From Actinomycetota bacterium (GTDB taxonomy: Bacteria; Actinomycetota; Actinomycetes; Nanopelagicales; Nanopelagicaceae): 36,117 bases of DNA. This document shows positions 1 through 8,159 of the stretch, piece by piece. Location of the stretch: NCBI GenBank assembly GCA_016870365.1, contig VGBW01000012.1, forward strand, positions 1-36,117, written 5' to 3'. The stretch's first letter is position 1, and each line of letters opens with the position of its first letter. The notes beneath the pieces were generated by a model. The model made no database searches. It was not told where the DNA came from and worked only from the letters and a program-made list of their open reading frames with translations. The position numbers and the translations under genes are program-made.

Positions 1-582
<582 letters not shown>

Positions 583-819
583 TTAGGACCCCCGAGATAG
601 AGATATGGAGCTATAGCCTTACTAGACCTCAAGTAGATATGTAGGACTAATTAGCTATATCTATTCTCAGGCTTTGGCCGTATAAGTAGAGATGATTGAG
701 AAAAACTTTAAGCACGCTCTAAGGAAAAAGACCCCTCCATCTCAGGTTGATAGACTTACCTCTCTATCTGTCAGAGGCAACTGCCTTTGATAGGAAAAAT
801 GAATCAAGTAGGGGCATGA

Positions 820-1359
820 ATGAAGAAGCGACTAATCGCAGGATCTGCTATCGCAGCGCTTACTCTCTCACTTGTGGGCGCTGCTGGCGCTGCAGCCGAT
901 GACAAGTTTAGAGAAGGTAAGGGGATTTCAAGTATTTTGAGTGGACTAGTTTCAAAGGGAACTTTGACACAGGCTCAAGTAGATGCAATTATCAAAGCGA
1001 TGCAAGATGGGCGAGACGCTGCTAAAGCTGCTTATGATGCGGCAAAAGCAGAGCGAATCAAGGTAGTTACGGACGCTTTGGGTATTGATGCCGCAACTCT
1101 TGAAGCCAAACGCAAGGCAGGAGAAACACTTTCCACAATCGCTGGTGAAAAGAAGGATTCACTAATTGCTGCTCTGGTGGCATTTGAAACCAAAAGAATA
1201 GATGCTGCTGTCGCAAGCGGAAAGCTCACCTCCGAGCGAGCTAATGCTCTTAAATCAAAACTAATAGGTGGAATTACTGCTCTCGTCAATAACGAAGCCA
1301 AGATGGGCAAGGCCCTGAGAGGCTTTGCCAAGAAAGGCAGAGGACCTGGCGGTAGATAA
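820..1359 (+). CDS. Small secreted Ala/Lys-rich protein of unknown function
   Basis: The product has 179 residues. It begins with a classical signal peptide: KKR, then a hydrophobic core (residues 5-20), then an Ala-rich cleavage region near AAGAAADD. The mature part is highly charged and helical. It contains SILSGLVSKGTLTQAQVDAI and a second similar phrase ASGKLTSERANALKSKL. This short linker-helix repeat resembles the DUF2680-type repeat of secreted bacterial proteins, but I recognise no definite family. The C-terminus is basic (KKGRGPGGR). A different ATG at 816 is out of frame. SD-like AGTAGGGG lies just upstream. It is monocistronic, since a strong terminator follows. The Lys/Arg-rich tail might bind nucleic acid or acidic polymers, which is only a guess. 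Confidence 0.75.
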   Translation: MKKRLIAGSAIAALTLSLVGAAGAAADDKFREGKGISSILSGLVSKGTLTQAQVDAIIKAMQDGRDAAKAAYDAAKAERIKVVTDALGIDAATLEAKRKAGETLSTIAGEKKDSLIAALVAFETKRIDAAVASGKLTSERANALKSKLIGGITALVNNEAKMGKALRGFAKKGRGPGGR

Positions 1360-1400
1360 GGCCATAGCCTAGATAAGTTCATTTCTCTCCCCTTCGCATG

Positions 1401-1440
1401 AGAACCGCTGGTAGAAATGCCAGCGGTTCTTATTTTTATT
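1401..1440 (+). terminator. Rho-independent terminator after the secreted protein gene
   Basis: AGAACCGCTGG (1401-1411) and CCAGCGGTTCT (1420-1430) form a perfect 11-pair stem with an eight-base loop, followed by the T-rich tract TATTTTTATT. It lies about 40 bases after the stop at 1359 and before rpiB. Confidence 0.9.
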
Positions 1441-1455
1441 TGAGAAGGTAGCCCT

Positions 1456-1911
1456 ATGAAGATTCACATTGGCAGTGATCATGCAGGGCTAGAATCTAAA
1501 GCCAAGATCATCGCCCATCTGCAAAGCAAGGGGCATCAGGTTCAAGATCATGGCCCCTACAGCTTTGATCCCCTAGATGACTACCCAGAGTTCTGTATTC
1601 CAGTGGCAATTGCTACCGCCAACGAAAGGCGCTCCTTTGGCATCGTCATAGGAGGCTCTGGAAATGGCGAACAGATGGCAGCCAACAAGGTCAAGGGTAT
1701 TCGCGCAGCCCTAGTTTGGAGTGTCGAGACGGCAAAACTTGCAAGAGAGCATAACGATGCCAATGTCATCTCACTTGGGGGACATATGCATGATGAGAAG
1801 TTCTGCTTAGAGCTAGTTGATGCTTTTCTTGCAACACCTTTTAGTGGGGATGAGCGCCATGTAAGGCGAATTGGCTTGATTACTAAGTACGAAGAAAAAG
1901 GCCAACTTTAA
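1456..1911 (+). CDS. rpiB: Ribose-5-phosphate isomerase B
   Basis: The 151-residue product belongs to the RpiB/LacAB family, which interconverts ribose 5-phosphate and ribulose 5-phosphate in the pentose phosphate pathway. The N-terminal KIHIGSDHAG carries the substrate-binding Asp8 and His9. The phosphate and catalytic loop GGSGNGEQ is at 66-73 with Glu72. This is the actinobacterial form, in which a Glu takes the role of the catalytic Cys seen in E. coli RpiB. The EHNDANV motif follows near residue 97. Length is normal for the family. GAGAAGG at 1442-1448 is a good ribosome-binding site seven bases before the ATG. The 3' end overlaps the convergent trmB stop by four bases. Confidence 0.93.
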   Translation: MKIHIGSDHAGLESKAKIIAHLQSKGHQVQDHGPYSFDPLDDYPEFCIPVAIATANERRSFGIVIGGSGNGEQMAANKVKGIRAALVWSVETAKLAREHNDANVISLGGHMHDEKFCLELVDAFLATPFSGDERHVRRIGLITKYEEKGQL

Positions 1912-2603
1912 TTCTTATGGTATTGCAAATCCGTTACTAGATGCTCTTTCCCTAGACCTTTATTCTCAAACTTAGTTAACGGCCGCCATGAGGGGCGAGT
2001 TATTACCCCTCCAGTAAATTTCTTGCTCTCAGCAAAGTTCTTCTCAATTTCTTCGGCATAGGGCTGCCAATCAGTGGCGATATTGACCCGCCCTCCAGTT
2101 TTTAACTTAGCAGCTAAGGTTGCAATGAATTCAGGACTAAGCAGACGTCGCTTACGTTGTCTCCGCTTGGGCCAGGGATCTGGAAAGAAGATATGAAAGG
2201 CGTCAAAACTTGAATCGGCGAAACTATCTCTTAGAACCAAGTAGATATCCTCATTGATAACTCTCAGATTCTTGATTCCCAAACTGCTTGCTCTTATTAG
2301 TAGAGCGCCGATTCCTGGCTTATGAACCTCAACTGCAACATAGGCGCTATCTGGATTTTCGTAGGCGATCTGTGAGCTGGCCTCACCCATCCCGCTTCCG
2401 ATCTCACAGACAATCTCTTTATATTTATCCTTTGGAAATATCTCTAGCAGATCAATAGGGCCATCTATCGGGATTTCAAAATCACTTAAGTGCTCACTAA
2501 TCGCTCCAGCCTGGGCCTTAGTCATCCGCTCACCCCTAAGGCGAAAGCTTCTTAAGCGAAATTCTTCAGATCTTGGGCTTGCCACAATGGCAAAGATTGC
2601 CAT
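1908..2603 (-). CDS. trmB: tRNA (guanine-N7)-methyltransferase TrmB
   Basis: The 231-residue product methylates G46 of tRNA using S-adenosylmethionine. The SAM-binding motif CEIGSGMG lies at 66-73. The family signature FPDPWPKRRQRKRRL spans about 140-154, and the C-terminal substrate motif TKFENKGLG is present. The chosen ATG at 2603 has only a weak upstream GCAGAG. A GTG at 2585 or the ATG of RMTKAQ are alternatives, so the first few residues are uncertain. The gene is read divergently from pepN, with only about 18 bases between the likely start codons. Confidence 0.93.
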   Translation of the reverse strand: MAIFAIVASPRSEEFRLRSFRLRGERMTKAQAGAISEHLSDFEIPIDGPIDLLEIFPKDKYKEIVCEIGSGMGEASSQIAYENPDSAYVAVEVHKPGIGALLIRASSLGIKNLRVINEDIYLVLRDSFADSSFDAFHIFFPDPWPKRRQRKRRLLSPEFIATLAAKLKTGGRVNIATDWQPYAEEIEKNFAESKKFTGGVITRPSWRPLTKFENKGLGKEHLVTDLQYHKN

Positions 2604-2621
2604 CTCTGCTTGGATACGCGC

Positions 2622-5162
2622 ATGCCTGGAAACAACATATCGCGCGCTGAAGCCGCTGAACGCTCATCTCGCCTATCCATCAAGGGCTATGAGGTCCTAT
2701 TGGATGTTAGTGGGGGCCCTGAGAGCTTTCTTGCCACCACCAAAGTCAGCTTTGACTGCAACAAGGTTGGTTATGAAAGCTTTATAGATGCAGTTGGAAA
2801 GCGCATCATCTCCGCAACCCTTAATGGTGAAGGTGTTGATGTTTCAAATTATGACGGCGAAAGCGTCTTTCTGAAGAATCTTCAAGCCCAAAACGAGCTA
2901 ATCATCGAGATAGAGGCGATCTACTCCAAAAGCGGTGAGGGTCTGCAGCGCTCGGTGGATCCAGTTGATAACGAGGTCTACCTCTACTCTCAAGGAGAGA
3001 CAGCATTCATTAGGAGTATGTATCCCTGCTTTGATCAACCAGATCTAAAGGCAACTTTTTCATTCACCGCAATTGCGCCAGGTCATTGGCAGGTGATCTC
3101 TAATAATCCAGTAAAAGAGGTAATTGAAATAGGCGACAAGAGAAAATGGGAGTTCACCACTACCCCAGTTATGTCAACCTACATCACAGCGCTAGTTGCA
3201 GGTCCTTATTCCTTTATTCATGATAAGTATGAAGGCAAGAAGAGAATTCCACTGGGAATTTATTGCCGTAAATCCTTATTCGAACATCTCGATGCTGATG
3301 AAATCTTTCTCATAACTAAGCAAGGATTTTCCTACTTTGAAGAGGTATTTGGTCTGGCATATCCCTTTGATAAATACGATCAGGTTGCCGTGGTGGACTT
3401 TAACTGGCTCGCTATGGAAAATGCTGGCGCGGTTACCTTTAGAGAGGATCTCTTAGTATTTCGCTCCAAAGTAACAGAGCGGATGTATAACGCAAGAGCC
3501 AACTCGATCTTGCATGAGATGGCCCATATGTGGTTTGGAGATATGGTGACCATGAAGTGGTGGGATGATCTATGGCTTAATGAATCATTTGCCGAGTGGT
3601 CTTCATATTTAGCTCTAGTTGAAGCTACTAAGTTCAAAAACTCTTGGGCCGGCTTTAATGCGGAGAGAAAGAATTGGGCCTATCGCCAAGATCAACTCTC
3701 ATCCACCCATCCAATTGCCACCGATATGGTCGATATCGATACTGTAAAGGCTAATTTTGATGGCATTACCTATGCCAAAGGGGCCTCAGTTCTTCATCAA
3801 TTGGTAGCCCATGTGGGGCGAGATAACTTCATTAAGGGCCTGCAGAAGTACTTTGCTAAGCATGCCTTCAAAAATACCGTCTTATCAGATTTATTAGTGG
3901 AGCTTGAGGCAACCAGTGGGCGAGATCTAAGTAGTTGGGTGTCAACCTGGCTACAGACTTCAGGGGTCAATACTCTCCGCCCAGTGATTGATACCGATGG
4001 CGAGAGCTATAAATCAATCGCCATCAAACAAGAGGTTCCAAAGATTCCTGCCGGATCAGCTGAGCTTCGTCCACACCGCGCAGCAGTTGGACTCTATGAC
4101 CTAGAAGATGGCCAACTCCGTCGAAGGACATCAGCAGAACTTGATATAGCAGGCGATCTAACAAAAGTTGAAGAATTGAGTGGGCAGAAATTGGCAGATC
4201 TATTGCTAGTAAATGATCATGACCTTACCTATGCCAAGATCCGCTTTGATGCCAGATCGATTGCTACCTTAAAGTCTCATCTTGGAAAATTAAATGATGG
4301 CCTCTCTCGCGCACTCTGCTGGTCTGCCGCTTGGGATATGTTTAGAGATGCTGAGCTATCTGCAACTGATTTTATCGAAATAGCCATGACTGGGCTTGCT
4401 GGCGAAGATGACATCACCACAGTCACAGCCTTGATGACCCAATTGAATACTGCAGTTGAGATCTATGCCGCAGATAAGAATCGTGACGCCTTAAGAGAGA
4501 AGGTGGCAGCCGCACTTCTCGCCTTTCTTAAAGCAGCCAAAGCTGGCAGTGATCATCAACTCCAGTTTGCTCGAAGCTTTGCCTCTCTGGCCCATACCAA
4601 AGAGCAGGGCGCCGAAATTAGAGAGATTTTGGAGGGCAAGTATCAGGATCTAAAGATTGATGCTGACCTGCGCTGGCACCTAATTCTCTGTCTGGTTGAG
4701 CGAGGGTTGAGTACAAGGGCAGAAATTGATGCCGAACTTGAAGGCGATAGCACGCTAACTGGCCAACTAAGCCATGAAAGGTGCCTGGCCGCGTTTCCAG
4801 ATCTTGAGGCAAAAGAGGCTGCATTTAAGAAGGCGACCGAGGATGAGAGCATCACCAACTGGTCAAGACTCTCAGCGATCCAAGGCTATAACCGTCCAAT
4901 CCAGCGCCACCTACATCAGGGATTTGTTGATCGCTACTTTGACTTGATCCTTGAAACCTATAACACCAAGAGTTATGAAGTCTCAACTAGCATCATCGAT
5001 CTGCTCTATCCCAGCTACTTAATCTCTGAGCAGACCCTTGCCAAAACTGATGCCTGGCTAGATGGCCAGGGAAAATATGGCCATCCCACGCTGCGCCGGC
5101 ATATCTTGGAGGCTAAGGATTCTCTAGAGCGAGCGCTAAGGGTTAGAGCGATAGATAAATAA
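2622..5162 (+). CDS. pepN: Aminopeptidase N, M1 family zinc metallopeptidase
   Basis: This cytoplasmic enzyme removes N-terminal residues from peptides. The exopeptidase motif AMEN is at 264-267. The zinc site is HEMAH at 298-302 with the third ligand Glu321 in LWLNESFAEW, the standard HEXXH-x18-E spacing. The C-terminal half is a helical ERAP1-like domain. The open frame extends upstream to a TTG at 2610, but ATG 2622 gives MPGNNISRAEA, which matches the usual start of actinobacterial PepN, for 846 residues. The likely start is about 18 bases from that of trmB, and no convincing SD is seen, so a leaderless message is possible. Confidence 0.95.
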   Translation: MPGNNISRAEAAERSSRLSIKGYEVLLDVSGGPESFLATTKVSFDCNKVGYESFIDAVGKRIISATLNGEGVDVSNYDGESVFLKNLQAQNELIIEIEAIYSKSGEGLQRSVDPVDNEVYLYSQGETAFIRSMYPCFDQPDLKATFSFTAIAPGHWQVISNNPVKEVIEIGDKRKWEFTTTPVMSTYITALVAGPYSFIHDKYEGKKRIPLGIYCRKSLFEHLDADEIFLITKQGFSYFEEVFGLAYPFDKYDQVAVVDFNWLAMENAGAVTFREDLLVFRSKVTERMYNARANSILHEMAHMWFGDMVTMKWWDDLWLNESFAEWSSYLALVEATKFKNSWAGFNAERKNWAYRQDQLSSTHPIATDMVDIDTVKANFDGITYAKGASVLHQLVAHVGRDNFIKGLQKYFAKHAFKNTVLSDLLVELEATSGRDLSSWVSTWLQTSGVNTLRPVIDTDGESYKSIAIKQEVPKIPAGSAELRPHRAAVGLYDLEDGQLRRRTSAELDIAGDLTKVEELSGQKLADLLLVNDHDLTYAKIRFDARSIATLKSHLGKLNDGLSRALCWSAAWDMFRDAELSATDFIEIAMTGLAGEDDITTVTALMTQLNTAVEIYAADKNRDALREKVAAALLAFLKAAKAGSDHQLQFARSFASLAHTKEQGAEIREILEGKYQDLKIDADLRWHLILCLVERGLSTRAEIDAELEGDSTLTGQLSHERCLAAFPDLEAKEAAFKKATEDESITNWSRLSAIQGYNRPIQRHLHQGFVDRYFDLILETYNTKSYEVSTSIIDLLYPSYLISEQTLAKTDAWLDGQGKYGHPTLRRHILEAKDSLERALRVRAIDK

Positions 5163-5363
5163 TCACTCGTCAATCCGAGTAAGCACATCACTAGGCGTGC
5201 GATTGGCCTTGCTCTCTTTCACATTCTCAAGGGCCACTACTAGAACCCAGATAAGAAGTGTTATGGAAACTGGAGTAACAAAGAACCAGAAAAAACCCTC
5301 AAGAAAGCCTAAGGGCTCACCGGGCATGGCTCCATCTTCATTTAGAGCTAATTCAATAAGCAT
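5163..5363 (-). CDS. Small single-pass membrane protein, unknown function
   Basis: The product has about 66 residues from ATG 5363. An in-frame TTG at 5399 would give 78 residues and overlap the upstream HNH gene by 26 bases. One long hydrophobic segment (FFWFFVTPVSITLLIWVLVV) spans the membrane. An acidic N-terminal part precedes it and a charged tail with KESKANRT follows. The stop abuts the pepN stop tail to tail. It sits directly downstream of the HNH gene on the same strand and may be co-transcribed. I do not recognise a family. Confidence 0.6.
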   Translation of the reverse strand: MLIELALNEDGAMPGEPLGFLEGFFWFFVTPVSITLLIWVLVVALENVKESKANRTPSDVLTRIDE

Positions 5364-5373
5364 AGATTCAAGT

Positions 5374-5901
5374 CTAGGCAGAAGCGCCAACCACTCCAAA
5401 TGGAGCCAGATATCTCACCCAACGCTCCTCAGCTCTAGCCGTTCCTAAGATCCGCCAAGCAGGGCCAATGGGTTCGCGAGGAAGCGAGCGAAGCCTCCAG
5501 CCCAATTCCCTCAAAGTTCTGTCGGCCTTGATGCGATTGCAGCGATGACATGCGCTGACCACATTTTTCCAAGAGTGATCGCCTCCCTTGCTTCTCGGAA
5601 GCACATGATCAATAGATGTAGCCGCTCCTTGGCAGTAGACACAGCGACCGCCATCACGGGCGAATATCGCTCTGCGTGAAAGCGGGACGGTATGGCGATA
5701 TGGAATCTTTACAAACTTATGAAGTCTGATGACTGCCGGAAGCTCCATAGATCCTGATGAGTAATGCAGCGTTACCCCAGATTCTTCAATCATGGTGGCG
5801 CGGTTATTCAAAATCAAAATGAGCGCGCGCCTATCGGAAACGACACCTAGTGGCTCGTAGGTGGCGTTTAGAATCAAAGTCCTTCTCGATGAGCTATTCA
5901 C
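5374..5901 (-). CDS. HNH endonuclease-domain protein
   Basis: The product is about 175 residues from GTG 5901. An upstream GTG at 5970 would give 198 residues with a basic low-complexity leader. The 5901 start is preferred because GGGGGA lies nine bases upstream and because the homologous part starts at TLILNATYEPL. The HNH zinc-finger nuclease fold is seen as RCVYCQG (CxxC), then SIDHVLPRSKGGDHSWKNVV with the catalytic His, then ACHRCN (the second CxxC). Many actinobacteria carry one chromosomal copy near pepN and the globin gene, with no known restriction partner. The physiological role is unknown; nucleic-acid cleavage is inferred from the fold. Confidence 0.85.
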   Translation of the reverse strand: MNSSSRRTLILNATYEPLGVVSDRRALILILNNRATMIEESGVTLHYSSGSMELPAVIRLHKFVKIPYRHTVPLSRRAIFARDGGRCVYCQGAATSIDHVLPRSKGGDHSWKNVVSACHRCNRIKADRTLRELGWRLRSLPREPIGPAWRILGTARAEERWVRYLAPFGVVGASA

Positions 5902-5973
5902 CGTTCTAATTCCCCCGTCTGTCCGACGCGTGGCTCGTGTCGTGGGGGAAATCCTGCCCGAAGTTGGCACGAT

Positions 5974-6004
5974 TTGTGCGGATATTTGGTTAAGTTCTTA
6001 TAAA
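5974..6004 (+). promoter_or_regulatory. Candidate promoter for the MscS-like gene
   Basis: TTGTGC at 5974-5979 and TATAAA at 5999-6004 are separated by 19 bases. The expected transcription start is within a few bases of ATG 6015, implying a very short leader. The spacing is longer than ideal, so this is tentative. Confidence 0.4.
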
Positions 6005-6014
6005 GTTTTGCCCG

Positions 6015-6575
6015 ATGGAGCTGGAAACGAGCCTAAGGCAGGGCCTTGAGTGGTTTCTTGGTACCCCTCTGCGCATATTGCTCATCTCGATCCTGGCGTT
6101 GCTGGTCCAGAGAATATCTTCGCGCGCCATCACCAGAACATTGAGTAAAGTGGCAGAGGCCGATTTCATCCCGGGCGAGAAGAGTTCGGTAAGTAGGCAG
6201 CGGGAGCGGGCAAGAACGGCTGCCTCCGTCTTGAATAGTTCATCGAAGGCCATTATCGGATTAGTTGCCGGAGCCATGATCCTTGGTGAGTTAGGCGTTG
6301 ATCTGGGGCCCCTTGTGGCATCTGCTGGCGTGGTTGGTTTTGCAGTTGGCCTTGGAGCGCAGAGCATTGTCCGTGACCTCCTCTCAGGGATCATCATGTT
6401 ACTTGAGGATCAATATGGCGTTGGCGATAACGTTGAAGTCCTGGAGGTGAAGGGAAAAGTTGAGAGCGTAGGACTAAGGGTCACCACTATTAGAGATGGC
6501 AAAGGAACGCTCTGGTACTTAAGAAATGGCGAGATATTAAAGGTAGGAAATAGCTCTCAGAGATCCCGCTCTTGA
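6015..6575 (+). CDS. Minimal MscS-family mechanosensitive channel
   Basis: The 186-residue product has two or three membrane segments (about 17-34, 77-95 and 99-115). The pore-lining helix [21 protein letters not shown] is Gly/Ala-rich as in MscS. The beta domain follows ([24 protein letters not shown] and [13 protein letters not shown]). The protein stops there and lacks the C-terminal alpha/beta domain that forms the lower cage of MscS. Short versions of this kind occur in actinobacteria, so it is probably intact. The expected role is release of solutes on hypo-osmotic shock. Its last 19 bases overlap the convergent haemoglobin gene. Confidence 0.85.
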   Translation: MELETSLRQGLEWFLGTPLRILLISILALLVQRISSRAITRTLSKVAEADFIPGEKSSVSRQRERARTAASVLNSSSKAIIGLVAGAMILGELGVDLGPLVASAGVVGFAVGLGAQSIVRDLLSGIIMLLEDQYGVGDNVEVLEVKGKVESVGLRVTTIRDGKGTLWYLRNGEILKVGNSSQRSRS

Positions 6576-6934
6576 TTGACCATTGAATTAGCAGCCATTA
6601 CTAGATAGCCCCAGAGCTGTTCCCTTAATTCATCACTCATCCCTAGTGAATCAACTGCTGATTTCATATGTGATAACCAGGCATCTCTTTCTCTCTTGCC
6701 AATCCTAAATTGCGCATGTCTCATCCGAAGACGGGGATCTCCTCGAAGTTGGCTATAAGTATCTGGCCCACCCCAATACTGTTCTAAAAACATTAATAAC
6801 CGCCCAGCCGCTACCTTGAGATCATCATCTGGATACATCGGGCGGAGAACTGGGTCTGTTGCCACAAGGGCATAAAAATGTGAGACCAAATTCTCGAAGG
6901 TAACTCTCCCGCCCATCTGCTCATATAGGTTCAT
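6557..6934 (-). CDS. glbO: Group II truncated haemoglobin (trHbO)
   Basis: From ATG 6934 the product has 125 residues, the usual length for trHbO. The frame extends to 6979, but that would overlap the upstream MFS gene by 35 bases, and homologues start at [13 protein letters not shown] sequence. Key haem-pocket residues are visible: Tyr21 (B10) in SHFYALV, Tyr34 (CD1) in RPMYP, proximal His73 in [12 protein letters not shown], and Trp86 (G8) in RDAWL. The motif [11 protein letters not shown] is diagnostic. The protein binds O2 or NO and may take part in NO or peroxide defence or O2 delivery. It is the last gene of the minus-strand operon that begins with ettA. Confidence 0.93.
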   Translation of the reverse strand: MNLYEQMGGRVTFENLVSHFYALVATDPVLRPMYPDDDLKVAAGRLLMFLEQYWGGPDTYSQLRGDPRLRMRHAQFRIGKRERDAWLSHMKSAVDSLGMSDELREQLWGYLVMAANSMVNQERDL

Positions 6935-6944
6935 TGAAAAGAGG

Positions 6945-8159
6945 CTATCTAGCTTTGATCTTGAGAGACCAGATACCAAGAATTGCTACGGGGATTGCTG
7001 CAAGCAGACAGAGCCAGCCATAAGACAAGGAGGCGATAATCACTCCAGCCACTGCTCCTCCAGCGGCCCCAGAGAGATTCATAACTAGATCACTGGCGCC
7101 TTGAGATGCACTTCTAAGCTCTGGCTCTACCGATTCAGTCAAGAGAGCAGACCCGGCAATTAGAGTGCAAGACCAACCAAGGCCTAGGAGAAATAGCCCA
7201 ATTCCTAGAGCAATTGCATCACCGGCTCTGGCAAGACCTGAAATCAGGGCTGACGATAGAAGTGTTACTACTCCGATTTGAATAACTCTTAGCCGGCCTA
7301 GGTGATCTGTTAGCGCGCCAACAAGCGGGGAGATGGCGTACATACCAAGGACATGAACGCTAATAACTAAGCCTATTATGGTCAAGGTGACATCAACATG
7401 GGCCATATGGACTGGCGTCATCACCATCACCGCCACCATAGCGATATGGCCAATAGCAATTGCAGCGATAGCAAATAGGGTTTTGGGATTAGAGCGAATG
7501 TGCCTGAGGGCGACCTTGGTCTTGATCCTGGGAAGGCTACTTGCCCCAGAATCCTTTGCAGCAGTTAGATAGGGATCAGGGCGAAGGAATAATTGAATCA
7601 CTAACGCTGCCAGGCCTAGAGTAAGTGCTGAAATCAGATAAGGCCCGGTTAGTCTTGGAAGATCCAATGATTCTGCTAAATTACCAGCGGGTTCCATAAG
7701 ATTTGGGCCGGTAACGGCGCCAATAGTTGAACCCCAAACTACAAATGAGAGTTGCTTGGCTCGCTTTTCATTTGCCAGATCAATAGCTGCAAATCTGGCT
7801 TGATATCCAGCAGCAGAGGCCGCTCCCACTAGAAAGGTTCCAGTGAGCATCAGATAGATGTTCTTATCCGAGCCGCCCAAAATGGCTAGAAGAGAGCCAA
7901 TGGCGCCAGCAATTAGCCCAGTTGATAAGGCAAGGCGCCTTCCTCCCCTGCCGGTAAGGCGCGCCAGAGGAAGAGCAAGGGCGGCGGCTCCTAGAACTGA
8001 TGAAGTCTGAGCAAGACCTGACAGAGTTTCAGAGTTGGTAATTGATGCAACAAGTAGTGACCCCGCTGCAACAGTTCCGGCAACTCCCACCCCATTTAAT
8101 ACCTGCGCAGTTGCCAGGACCTTCACAGTTCTTTCCTGCAAGGCAGAATTGCTACTCAC
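6945..8159 (-). CDS. MFS transporter
   Basis: The 404-residue membrane protein has about twelve hydrophobic helices in two halves, with a longer basic cytoplasmic loop near residues 195-215. The motif [11 protein letters not shown] at the start of the second half is the MFS motif A (GxxxDxxGRR/K). The start is GTG 8159, which overlaps the stop of the glucosidase gene as GTGA, so translation is coupled. The substrate cannot be read from sequence. Proximity to an alpha-glucosidase makes sugar uptake possible, but the N-terminal part also resembles drug-efflux MFS proteins. Confidence 0.88.
   Translation of the reverse strand: MSSNSALQERTVKVLATAQVLNGVGVAGTVAAGSLLVASITNSETLSGLAQTSSVLGAAALALPLARLTGRGGRRLALSTGLIAGAIGSLLAILGGSDKNIYLMLTGTFLVGAASAAGYQARFAAIDLANEKRAKQLSFVVWGSTIGAVTGPNLMEPAGNLAESLDLPRLTGPYLISALTLGLAALVIQLFLRPDPYLTAAKDSGASSLPRIKTKVALRHIRSNPKTLFAIAAIAIGHIAMVAVMVMTPVHMAHVDVTLTIIGLVISVHVLGMYAISPLVGALTDHLGRLRVIQIGVVTLLSSALISGLARAGDAIALGIGLFLLGLGWSCTLIAGSALLTESVEPELRSASQGASDLVMNLSGAAGGAVAGVIIASLSYGWLCLLAAIPVAILGIWSLKIKAR

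Noticed and set aside
1032..1382. 116-residue minus-strand frame
   Set aside because: It lies opposite the secreted protein gene and reads across its terminator side; no homology pattern is visible.
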